Position numbers and translations under genes: made by a program | Notes under the pieces: generated by a model | What the model was told of the DNA's origin: nothing | Database searches by the model: none | Seen by the model: the letters and a program-made list of their open reading frames with translations, nothing else | Origin: Deinandra increscens subsp. villosa | Taxonomy: Eukaryota > Streptophyta > Magnoliopsida > Asterales > Asteraceae | Length of the DNA: 64,000 bases | NCBI GenBank assembly: GCA_039602395.1 | Contig: JBCNJP010000006.1 | Span: forward strand, 47,020,325 to 47,084,324 | Direction: 5' to 3' | Part shown: piece by piece, positions 53,839 to 64,000 of the stretch | How positions within the stretch are numbered: position 1 is the stretch's first letter | How the letters are laid out: each line of letters begins with the position of its first letter

Positions 53839-54268
53839 GTTTGATCCTTCCCGAATCCGTTGTTGTTTGATCTTGGTACCTACCGGTCCTGTCATCGTTA
53901 TCTCCATTCAATCTGTTGGTACGAGTTGTGTTAGCGGCCGTCGGATTAGGGATTATATTTGTATAAACGTTGTTTCCGATTAGGACATGTAACTCCCTGT
54001 GATCGACGTTTGTGTGGATGTTTATACGTTACGAGTACCGTTAGCGACTAGAGTGATTAGACATTGGATTTTCGTTTCTTTGTTTATTACCGATTTCGAT
54101 TTTTTAAGGTTTCCTAGTTGCTACGTTGAAGGAATTTACGTGATTAGGGTTTAAGTTTGGATAGTTTGTTGTCCCTTCAATCCGGATTAAGCTAATCCTT
54201 CTGCTTAGCTTCCAAGGTGGCCGATAATTTTGATTTGTGGTGTTTTCTTTTATTAGGGTTTTCTCGCC

Positions 54269-55786
54269 ATGAAGCAAGTCCCTCACAACAAACCTGTCTC
54301 TCGCTTGGCGGAGAAGATAACTAATATTGATGGAAAAATTGATTTTCTCATCCCTTTACTAGCACCAAGACGTGGCAATTTTATTCCGACGGCGGGAAAC
54401 TCATCGGCGGCTACGGCTGTCTCTCCGACAGACTAATCGGCGGTTCCGGCTCCATTTTCTGAAGCACCTGTGGAACCCTGTCCTCAGTAACCAACCATTG
54501 TTGACCTACCTGAGGTCAATTCGTTTTCTGACCTAGGGTTTACGGGAGAACCAGACCATGATATGCATGGGTAGCCATGCACGACGTAAACATCAATTTC
54601 AGCGTTGATCCTATGATATATAATAGCCTTGGGGCTGGGTCTTTTGATGCAGTTGTCTCTAGTAAGTCTACTTTGAAATCCAACCCTAAGAAAATTAGTA
54701 TTCGTCCATTGCTTAGAGCTAACATTGATGTTGTTTTACCGATGTCTTCGGTTCTTAATGTGCAAGCAATAGTTGCCAACACCCTCTTTGGGTATTTTTT
54801 TAGGAGACCGTATCACTTTCCCCGTAGTGGAGTACTATGTTACTTCAAATTGGAAAAAATTTGGTTTACAAAAGGTTATGATGAATGATAATGGGTTCTT
54901 TTTTTTCAAATTTGATAACCTTAAAGGTATCATGGATGCTTTGGAGGGGGGTCCATGGACAATTCGCAATAGACCAATGTTCTTAAATGTGTGGTCACTA
55001 ACAGCGGCAATGAAAAAGGATGATATTAAAACTGTTGCTCTATGGATTAAATTACATAATGTTCCCCTTGTGGCTTATACTGATGATGGTCTTAGTATGT
55101 TAGCGACCAAGCTAGGTACTCATAAACAGGTGGACACATATACGGCTGCCATGTGTGCTGATGCATGGGGCCGCAGTAGTTTTGCTCGTGTATTTGTGGA
55201 GATTTCGGCTGACCAACCATATCGAGATAAGTTAACTGTGGATATCCCTGATGCGAGTGGTACTTCCTTTGTTAAAGAGGTTATTGATGTTGAGTATGAA
55301 TGGCAACCCCCTAGATTCAGTCATTGTTGTGTGTTTGGCCATGTTGATAAGGAATGTGCTAAACATAAACCCAAAGCTACGAAGGGGCCGGTTGTTGATG
55401 GGGAAGGGTTTGTGGAGGTGGGACGTAAAAATGCTGCAAAGAAACATGGATTTCAAGTGTCAAAGCCTCCCCCTCGGTTTGAATATAGGCAGGTTACAAC
55501 ACCTAAATCGGATCCTATTCCAATGACCCAACGCACTAGTCGTCTATATGGGGAAAAGGGATCGGGTCAAAATACACAAGTGGGCAAGGGAAAAGAAGTT
55601 CATACGTCTAACCCTTTTGATGTTCTGTCTAATGAACATGAGTTGGCAACGACTAGTGGAGTTGGTAATTCGGCTAATGGTGATCCAAATCAGGAGGTTG
55701 TGGGTAATGAGAGTGAAATGGGTACTTTTATGGCAACGGGTTTAAAAGGGGCAATCACTCCTTCTTTTGAGGTTCTCAATGATTAG
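54269..55786 (+). pseudogene. LINE E ORF1 (DUF4283 / CCHC), broken
   Basis: ATG 54269 begins KQVPHNKPVSRLAEKITNIDGK, the family N-terminal motif. In-frame stops follow from about 54434 (TAA), with others near 54488 and 54571. A frameshift near 54800 leads into the long open piece 54773-55786: LGDRITFPVVEYYV, FFFKFDNLKGIMDALEGGPWTI, LWIKLHNVPLVAYTDDGLS, SSFARVFVEIS. In the knuckle (FSHCCVFGHVDKEC) the first Cys is Phe, so zinc binding would fail. The C-terminus NESEMGTFMATGLKGAITPSFEVLND keeps the family end. The ATG-proximal damage rules out a full protein. Confidence 0.85.
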
Positions 55787-58700
55787 TATTACATCCTAGA
55801 ATATTAGGGGGTTGAACCGCCCTCTCAAGAAAAAAGAGGTTCGTCAGGTCATGGGATTGGACGTCTAATGGGTTGCATTCTCCTAAGGGTACTCGTATTA
55901 TTATTGGTTGGGATGTTAAAGCCGTTGATGTTGTGGTCATTGATATGACTGATCAGGTTATTCATTTTCGGTTACTTCTCAAACATAATTATATGGTGAT
56001 TTTTTGCTCTATGGTCTATGCAAGTAACAACTACATTAATAGGCATCATTTGTGGTCTTCGCTTCTTTTCCATAAGCAGGTGGTTAAGGATGAGCCTTAG
56101 GTCCTTCTTGGTGAATTTAATACTATCTTAAACATGGAGGATAGATCGATGGGTCCGTCTAAAGTGGATATTGGCATGCTGGATTTCAAGGAGTGTGTTA
56201 ACACTCTGGAAATTATGGATATTAATGGCACTGGAATGAATTTTACATGGAACCAAAAACCTAAAGGTGGTATAGGGGTGATGAAGAAATTGGATCACAT
56301 TATGGGGAATATTACCTTCATTGATAAATTCCCTAATTCGTTTGCTTTTTTTCAGCCCTCGTTATCTAAAGGCAAACCGAAGCCGTTCCAATTTTCTAAT
56401 TTCCTTACTCATAAGAAGGAGTTCTTGGATGGGGTTGATGAAAATGGGAGGTTATATTTGTGGTGTGCACCAATTTAAATTGGTCAAGAAACTGAAGCTC
56501 CTTAAGAAGCCGTTGCGGGCACTTCTTCATAAACAAGGTAACCTTCACCAAAAAGTGGCTCATTTGCGTAATGATCTTGATGCAGCTCAACGAGCTATTA
56601 ATGCTGACCCGGGTGATCTTAATCTTCGTATGATTCATGGCGAATGCTTGTAACGATTCACAGATGCAAGTATTGATGAGGAGCATTTTTTGAAACAAAA
56701 ATCTAAGGTTCACTGGCTTGCCATGGGGGATTCAAATACCAAATATTTCCATAACTCGTTAAAATGTCAAAATTACCGGAGTCGAATTGATGTTATCAAG
56801 GATGGTGATGGGGTGACGCATACGGGTAGCGACTTACATGCTGCCTTTGTTGATCACTTTCGTAATTTTCTTGGTAATGATGTTGATATGGAGTTAGTTC
56901 CACCCTTGGAGTTGTTCCATATTAAGTTGGGTAATGATATGGCTATCGCTATGGTTTCCCCGGTGTTGGACGAAGAGATAAAAAAGGCGTAGTTCTCAAT
57001 GGGGGATGATAAAGCTCCAGGTCTTGATGGGTTTTCGGCTGCGTTTTTAAAAAAAATCTTGGTCGGTTATCCATAAGGATTTTACTGCAGCGGTTCGGGA
57101 TTTTTTTGTCACGAGTCAATTGCTAAAGGAGCTAAATCATACCACGCTTGCGCTGATCCCTAAGGTAACTACTCCGGCTTCGATCACTGATTTTCGTCCT
57201 ATTGCTTGTTGTAATATTTTGTATAAGAGCATCAGCAAGATCATTGCTAACCGGATTAAAGTGGGCTTGAATGAGATCGCCAGTCAGAACCAATCGGCAT
57301 TTGTCCCGGGTCGTCGCATCTCTGATAACATCTTGCTTACCCAAGAGCTCATGCAGAACTGTCACCGTCACTATAGTCTAGCAAGGTGTGCTTTTAAGGT
57401 CGACATTCAAAAAGCCTATGACACGGTAAACTGGAATTTTCTGAGAAGAATTTTATAAGGCTTTGGTTTTCATCCTACTATGATCAATTGGATTATGAAG
57501 TGTGTTACTACTCCGTTCTTTTCCATTTGTATCAATGGTGACATTCATGGCTATTTTTTTGGTATGAGAGGTCTTCGCCAAGATGACCCTCTCTCACCAT
57601 ACTTGTTTACCCTTCTTATGGAGGTTCTTACTTTGCTTCTTCACAAGCACGTTGCTAATGATGTCTCTTTCAGATTTCATCATAAGTGTGCCAAACAGAA
57701 GATTATAAACCTTTGTTCTGCTGATGATTTGTTCCCTTTTGCTCATGGAGATATCTACTCGGCCTCAAGATTGACAAAGGTTTTAAGGGATTTTTCTTTG
57801 ATGTCGGGCCTTATTCCCTAACAACCATAAGAGTATAACTTTCTTCTGTAATGTGCCAACTGCATCAAAACAGGAGATTTTAGCGTGTTTACCTTTTTTG
57901 GAAGGTGGGTTACCGGTTTGATACTTGGGAAAGTTCCCTTAATCTCCTCGAGATTAAGATCTCATGATTGCAAGGTTCTAATTGATCGGTTGGATTCTCG
58001 TATTAACAGTTGGACATCCAGGTTTCTATCTTATGCAGGTAGAGTTCAGCTTATTCTTTCTGTGCTTTCATCGATGCATATTTTCTAGGGCCTCCATATT
58101 TATTCTTTCAAAATCCACAATTCATGATTTAGAGGAAAAAAATCAGAGGTTTCTTATGGTGTAAGGGCCCTTTGCAAGTTGGTAGGGCGAAGGTGTCTTG
58201 GAAGGATGTGTGCCTCCCTAAAGCTGAAGGTGGTCTCGGGATTAGACGAGTTGAAGATTTTAATATTGCTCTAATGTCGACACATATTCGGAGCATTGTT
58301 ACCAAACATCCATCTCTTTGGGTTGAATGGGTGTATGCTTACAAGTTGAAGGATCGAAATTTTTGGGACATTCGCATAGCGTCTAATTGTGGGTGGAGTT
58401 GGAGGAAACTTTTACAGATTCGACCACGTATTCGACCCCATATTCGGTCTATTGTTGGTAATGGTGAATCTACTTCTGCTTGGTTTGATTGATGGGATGA
58501 GGTTAGACCGTTAAGTGATAGGATTACATCTCGCATGATGTACATGGAGGGTTTTTCACATTCCACGACTGTTGCTCAACTTGTCACACAACCTGTTCCA
58601 GATCATTGGGGTATTACGAGTGTAGTTAATCAGATTAACTTTCATCCAATGTCGATTGATAAACATGTTGGGCGATTTGGAAACGTGCATGGTGAGTTCT

Positions 58701-59280
58701 CCACAACGCTAGCTTGGGATTCCATCCCGTGGTGACTTGGGCTAATATTGTTTGGTTCCCACAGTGTATCCCAAAACATGCTTTCCACTTGTGGTTGGTT
58801 CTAAAAAACAGATTACTTAATCAAGACAGATTTATTCGTTGGGCTCATCAAAAGGGCAACATGAACTTAATGTGTTTCCCTCTATGTGTGGCTGTTATTG
58901 ATTCTACTAGGCATTTGTTAGTTGATTGCTCATACTCTTCTCAGGTTTGGAGATTGATTCGTGACATGGCTAGTATGCCTCATGTTTCCTCCTCTTGGGA
59001 TAACATTGTGGACTATTTAGCTTCAATGGCTTCTTCTAAAACTTTCCATGCCATTGTGGGTAAACTCTTGGTTGCGGCTACTGCGTATCATGTCTGGCAG
59101 GAACGCAACAACGGGATTTTCAGAGATCATGCTCGCCCTCCTGACGTGTTAGCGACTCAAGTGCTGGATACTGTTCGAATGAAGCTCGCTACATTAAAAT
59201 TTCATAACTTGGCTCATATAGCTAGCGCTTTGGCGGATTGGGGAGTGGGGGAACACGCTTTGTCTGATGATGGCGGTTGA
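55779..59280 (+). pseudogene. LINE E ORF2 (endonuclease-reverse transcriptase), severely broken
   Basis: ATG 55779 overlaps the ORF1 TAG; the Trp before NIRGLN is a TAG (55797-55799). A deletion of about 30 codons joins EVRQV to WDWTSNG, removing the catalytic LESH Glu. LGDFN reads LGEFN; FFQP joins SLSKGKP, removing SDHSP. Further stops lie at 56098-56100, 56476-56478 and near 56651, 56990, 57456 and 57820. RT keeps VDIQKAYDTVNW, but GLRQGDP is GLRQDDP and CFADD is CSADD. The C-terminus (58714-59280) holds a degenerate zf-RVT region and YHVWQERNNGIF, ending LSDDGG. It has no coding capacity, and loss of the endonuclease core is by discrete deletions, not only point decay. Confidence 0.85.
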
Positions 59281-59470
59281 TGATCCAGTTTTTTTTTGGT
59301 TTAAAGTCCTAGTTATGGTCTAGGTTGTTTTTGTTTTGGTTTTTTCCCATGTTAGGGTGGTTTGCTTTGTTTACTTTCAGGGGCGTGTCCCTGTCTGAAC
59401 TAGAGAGTATCTCTGCTCTCTACTTGTACTCATTTTGGTATATATAAAAAAACCCTTACCCAAAAAAAAA
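59281..59470 (+). other. LINE E 3' UTR with hairpins
   Basis: Hairpin 1 CAGGGG-CGTG-TCCCTG (59378-59393). Hairpin 2 TAGAGAG (59401-59407) with CTCTCTA (59416-59422), extendable by a T-G pair, followed by CTTGTACT. Only the right arm of the terminal hairpin (CCCTTACCC) remains before the A run. Confidence 0.8.
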
Positions 59471-61336
59471 ACTTTGTTGATTCATCGTTTATTATTGCTT
59501 CTCATACTTGACTCAATCAATCATTTGGATTCGCACTCATGATTGATCATTGATATCGTGTTTCGACTATAATCGAAAACTGACGAGGCTTGTGTATTAA
59601 ATTGGGTTGGGCTTAGGTTATCCATGTTTAATGATTAGGTGTTAGTTAATTATGTGTTTGGGCTTGTAAAATACGGTTTGGGGTAGAGGGGCAAAGGGCT
59701 TTGGCCCTTGTAATAAATGTGTGAGTTTGTATTTAAACAAACTCACATCCTACTAGCTAAGGTTCGCCGAAATAGACACAAAAGAGAGGGACGGAATTCG
59801 TGACTTGAGAGAGACCCAAGAAAGATTTTGGTGGCTTAACCGAAACCTGTGTGCTAGACAGAAATCGAGTTGTAATAGTAATCAGCGGTTTTATCATCTA
59901 AATGTAAGTGTTTATTAAGTTCGTTGATTCATCGTTTATTATTGCTTCTCATAATTGATTCAATCAATCATTTGGTTTCTGCACTCATGCTTGATCATTG
60001 ATATCGTGTTTCGACTATAATCGATAAATAATGAGGCTTGTGTATTAAATTGGTTCGGGCTTCGGTTATCCATGTTAATGATCGGGTGTTAGTTACTTAT
60101 GTGTTTGTTCTAGCAAAATACGGTTTGGACTAGAGGAATAAAGGGCTTTGGCCCATGTAATAAATGTGTGAGTTTGTATTTGAACAAACTCACATCCTAG
60201 TAGCTAAAGTTTGCCAAAATAGACACAAGAGAGAGGGAGGGAATTCGTGATTTGAGAGAGACCATAGAAAGATTTCAGTGACTTAACCAAAACCTGTGTG
60301 CTAGATAGAAATTGAGTTGTAATAGTAATCAATGGTTTGATCATCTTATCGTAAGTGTTTATTAACTTTGTTGATTCATCGTTTATTATTGCTTCTCATA
60401 CTTGATTCAATCAATCATTTGGATTCCGCACTCATGATTGATCATTGATATCGTGTTTTCGACTATAATCGAAAAATGATGAGGCTTGTGTATTAAATAT
60501 GGTTGGGCTTTGGTTATCCATGTTTAATGGTTGGGTGTTAGTTATTTATGTGTTTAGGCTTGTAAAATACGGTTTGGGGTTGAGGGGCAAAGGGCTTTGG
60601 CCCATATAATAAATGTGTTAGTTTGTATTTAAACAAACTCACATCCTACTAGCTAAGGTTCGCTGAAATAGACACAAAAGAGAGAGATGGAATTCGTGAC
60701 TTGAGAGAGACCAGAGAAAGATTTCGGTGGCTTAACCAAAACCTGTTTGCTAGACAGAAATCTAGTTGTAATAGTAACCAACGATTTGGTCATCTGATCA
60801 TAAGTGTTTATTAACTTTGTTGATTAATCGTTTATTATTGCTTCTCATACTTGATTCAATCAATCACTTGGATTCCACACTCGTGATTAATCATTGATAT
60901 CGTGTTTCCAATATAATCGATAAATGATGAGGCTCGTGTATTAAATTGGGTTCGGCTTCGGTTATCCTTGTTTAATGATTGGGTGCTAGTTAATTATGTG
61001 GTTGGGCTTGTAAAATACGGTTTGGGGTAGAGGGGCAAAGGGCTTTCGCTGTTGTAATAAATGTGTGAGTTTGTATTTAAAAAAAATCACATCCTGCTAG
61101 CTAAGAGGTTTGCCAAAATAGACACAAGAGAGAGAGGGAATTCGTGACTTGAGAGAGACCAGAGAAAGATTTCGGTGGCTTAACCAAAACTTGTATGCTA
61201 GACAGAAATCGAGTTATAATAGTAATCAACGATTGAGTCATCCAATCGTAAGTGTTTATTAACTTTGTTGATTCATCGTTAATTATTGCTTCTCATACTT
61301 AATTCAATCAATCACTTGGATTTCGCACTAATGATT
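59471..61336 (-). repeat. Satellite array, orientation R
   Basis: About four monomers with GA tracts near 59785, 60232, 60680 and 61130. Spacing is close to 450 bp, and the 42-bp duplication is absent. It ends at 61336 in the middle of the cactcatgattgatc segment. No gene. Confidence 0.85.
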
Positions 61337-62696
61337 TGTCACACCCTGAACTTTCGGGACCGGAGGCGTGTGACGTTATGATACATAGAACGAACTCTAT
61401 TAGATTAATATACGTTTGAAAAACCAAGTATGTCATCAAAGTTGCAGCGGAAAAATATGTTAAGACGATATTGTTTTACAATACTGAAATAGAAACTGTT
61501 TCAGAAATGTTAAGATAGGAAACATGATATAAGTTAAGTCTTGAAATCGTTTCGACCAAGGATTTGAAAGGCAAGTGTTTCATAAGTTATTTCATAATGA
61601 TGAATGTGACTATGACTCCAAAATGCAGGCCCTAAGTTTGACGTCCCATTTGCATACGGTCTGGCTTTATTACCTGAGAAATACATGAGTTTGAAAGGTC
61701 AACATAATGTTGGTGAGTTCACAGGTTTAGGATTCTACAAAATGCATTTGTAAAACATTTGATGATATACAAGATATTATAATGGTTTACTCGTCGTTGC
61801 ATTGATCTACCTGTTCCTTGATTTCAAACACTAACAGATCTACCCACCTATGGTAACTTCCCCTAAGAAATACCAATGGCAAAGAATAACTGACATGTAC
61901 CCCCAGACTTGTTACGCGTGTGTCAGAACTGGAGCGACCAGATAGGACAGGGTTGTCAACCCAAATAGATCTATTCACTAGTTATCGTTTCGTTACAGGA
62001 ACTAATTGAAATCAATTCTTGGTGGGATTTGTAGCAATAGGTTGTATAACAAATTACTATAAAGGGGTATGAAAGTACAGATAATCAATAAGGTGTAATA
62101 GTAGAACCATAATATCAAGTATGAGATTTGTTTGATCATGATTTCTCCCCCAAAGTATTTAAAATAGTTTAAAAGAAAGGGGCCATGAAACTCACTTGAT
62201 TCAGGATAATGATGAAAGCTGTATCGCGCTGGATGTAGCAAGTAAAACTGCGTCCTATTAATAAATAATAAGACAGTTTTAAGGTACTGTTTCTGTTGGA
62301 TAATGTTCAGTTACCCGAACGATCTGGTCAAGTCTTGACATAATATTCCCATTTGTATTGTTCGGAAAGCCCGTTTGGAATATTTATCGTTCAAATAAAT
62401 ATTTAGGTTAATGAATATTTATAGTCAAATATATATATAACTTGTAGAAATAATTATAAATCATATAATTATTTAAGGTTATGAGAATATGTATTTAGAT
62501 TAAGTTTTGAACATAGAGACAAATAATAAAGTATTTTATTATTTAAAGTTCACGTTATATATCTTAAGCTTGAGTTCATAATTTTAGACAATAATTATAT
62601 ATAAGTCATAGAAATATTTATGCAAATAAATATATATAACTTATAGAAATGATATATGTTTCAACATTCTCATGATTCTAGAAAAAATATAAGTCT

Positions 62697-62697
62697 T

Positions 62698-62739
<42 letters not shown>
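62697..62739. repeat. (TA)n microsatellite
   Basis: About 20 uninterrupted AT dinucleotides in AT-rich DNA. Confidence 0.9.
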
Positions 62740-62741
<2 letters not shown>

Positions 62742-63945
62742 GAAATTTAGTCGTTTGCTTCGCCGCTATACGATACAATTATCTGACAAATGATCGTTAT
62801 GATAATTATTATTTAACTCCGTAAATATTATTATGTTTATGTTATCTCAAATAGTTTTTCTAAATTATATTTAGAAAATAATAAAATATTAGAATGAGAT
62901 ATCTATGTGATGTGTTTTTAACACTTTCAGGAAAATATATTTGTAACAATATATAAGTTTCATGTTGAGTAAGTTCAAAATATAACACCGTATATTTTTA
63001 GGTCCAACGTCTGGAATTAATATAATATATTTATATATATATAAATATAAATATATATATATATAAGTATTCCGTTAAGTAATATGATATGAAAACTAAT
63101 ATTTACGTCATTAAATATTACCGGGTTGTAATAACTTTAAATAAATATTTTCTTGTTTTTAAAGAAAATGAGATCTAAAATATGAACACTTATTTATTAA
63201 TTATGAGTCCAAACGCTCGGTATTTAGAAATCTATATGTTTTATAAAAATAAACACATTTTTATAATCAATATACCCAATAATATATTCTTTATATTTTA
63301 TGTCTAAATGTATATTCGTTTATATATTTTTAGTCCAATGTGTCACTTTGACGGTCCCCGAGTCAGTTTTTATACCACTTGGTCTATAATCTTTTCAGTC
63401 CTTACAACGATTGTCAAATATATATTGTGACACAAGTTCTTAAATATTAACGTTAGTTTAATATTTTAGGACGGCTTGTTCATTTATATATATTTAGTGG
63501 GTGGAGTGTCCAGACTCGTTTTGGGGTGTATATAAATATCAAAAACGAACAACGAAAATGATTAAATTGAGAAGTTTAGACTTTTACCTCTAGCACTAGG
63601 CTAGGTGATGAACCGAAAGAGGCGAGAATATCTCTGTAGACCCGATCGAAAAATATCGAGTTTTTAAAGTTTGACCTGAAAGGTAAAGCGGTCTTTTGTG
63701 GGCTAGTTTTCGGTGGTTTACGGTGATCGTTAGGGGCAAACGTTGAGGCCGTTTGGGAGGTGGCCGGGTGGACTAGCCGTTGGTGGTGAAAGGGTGGTAC
63801 TGCGGTGATCTTACGGTGGAGAAACGGTGGTGTAAAGGTGGTAGTTGAGGCTGCTGTGCACCAAAACAAAACAAAAGAAAATGTAACAGTGGTGCGGCTC
63901 GTAGCAGGGTCTGGGACTGTGCTTTATTTTCTGTTTTTTTCTCTC

Positions 63946-63947
<2 letters not shown>

Positions 63948-63982
<35 letters not shown>

Positions 63983-63992
63983 TATATATATA
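63948..63992. repeat. (TA)n microsatellite
   Basis: A run of TA repeats broken once by ACTA. On the minus strand it could supply a TATA box upstream of the presumed LTR transcript. Confidence 0.85.
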
Positions 63993-64000
63993 CATGTTTT

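Larger units (their letters stand above)
53839..59470 (+). mobile_element. LINE E: near full-length, heavily mutated plant L1-type element
   Basis: The LINE lies inside R-oriented satellite. It has a 5' UTR (53839-54268), broken ORF1 and ORF2 and a 3' UTR ending ACCCTTACCC plus an A run at 59470. Comparing flanks with intact monomers (aagtgtttattaactttg), about 4-5 bp of target (tatta) are missing and no duplication is seen, so insertion came with a small target-site deletion. The ORF1/ORF2 junction keeps the 8-nt overlap. Confidence 0.85.
61337..64000 (-). mobile_element. Probable LTR of another retrotransposon (minus orientation), truncated by the window
   Basis: The satellite stops at an LTR-like terminus, TGTCACACCC (61337-61346). 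On the minus strand this gives an LTR ending GGGTGTGACA. A minus-strand AATAAA lies in the cagactttattacc context at about 61668, and TA-rich promoter-like DNA lies near 63948-63992, consistent with U5 at the left and U3 at the right. The region is very AT-rich from 62390 to 63560. I recall similar TGTCACACC termini on large gypsy LTRs in Asteraceae, but cannot verify that. No internal coding region is reached. The alternative is a plus-strand LTR start. Confidence 0.5.

Noticed and set aside
7221..61140. Tandem satellite considered as a CRISPR-like array
   Set aside because: Units are 450-500 bp and near-identical throughout with no short repeat/unique spacer structure, and the genome is a plant.
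63576..63869. Minus-strand 97-codon ORF in the right-hand AT-rich region
   Set aside because: It has no family resemblance and a biased Thr/Pro/His composition. It lies inside a presumed LTR leader. Left as non-coding.

Overview
The window is repeat-dense, heterochromatin-like DNA from a flowering plant. The evidence is L1-type LINEs of the plant lineage (DUF4283/zinc-knuckle ORF1; endonuclease, reverse transcriptase and zf-RVT ORF2), a Ty3/gypsy element of Athila-like style with a tRNA-Asp primer-binding site, and long arrays of a CT-rich satellite. The start of a TGTCACACCC-type LTR at the right end fits a eudicot and perhaps Asteraceae, but that guess rests on memory only. I see no host gene, tRNA, rRNA or CRISPR array.

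Layout. (1) 1-265: 5' end of a minus-strand LINE (LINE A) that interrupts the 5' LTR of the next element. (2) 266-7214: non-autonomous Ty3/gypsy element with a 5' LTR remnant, PBS, broken gag-protease, about 1.9 kb of non-coding 3' interior, and a full 1646-bp 3' LTR. It has no RT, RNase H or integrase. (3) 7215-61336: one satellite family with a monomer of about 450 bp (about 490-510 bp in one block), in orientation blocks F (7215-19454), R (23438-31404), F (36599-51364) and R (51365-61336). LINEs B to G and small LINE fragments lie inside it: B 8446-13551 (+), C 19955-23437 (-), D 31405-36598 (+), G 38997-44517 (+), F 45235-47368 (+), E 53839-59470 (+). A placeholder gap of exactly 500 N lies at 19455-19954. 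(4) 61337-64000: AT-rich DNA that looks like one end of a large LTR, probably minus strand.

The satellite shows three separate higher-order organisations: a hexamer of about 2.77 kb (13.55-19.45 kb), a dimer of about 0.99 kb (23.4-31.4 kb) and a long/short dimer of about 0.76 kb (47.4-49.7 kb). Many monomers carry a perfect 11-bp-arm dyad.

LINEs A, C, D, E, F and G form one family at several stages of decay. D keeps both ORFs open but has lost its 5' end. C has an open ORF2 but is cut by the gap. G and E are full length but broken. F is an ORF1-only derivative with a clean target-site duplication. B is a divergent lineage that lacks its RT half. The most interesting signals are in the family's RNA: a 3'-UTR hairpin whose stem sequence differs between copies while pairing is kept; a terminal hairpin just before the poly(A); an 8-nt ORF1/ORF2 overlap preceded at fixed distance by a conserved 18-nt motif; and a 27-bp insertion that is little more than the terminal hairpin and tail, with its own 21-bp target-site duplication, later copied by the higher-order satellite repeat.
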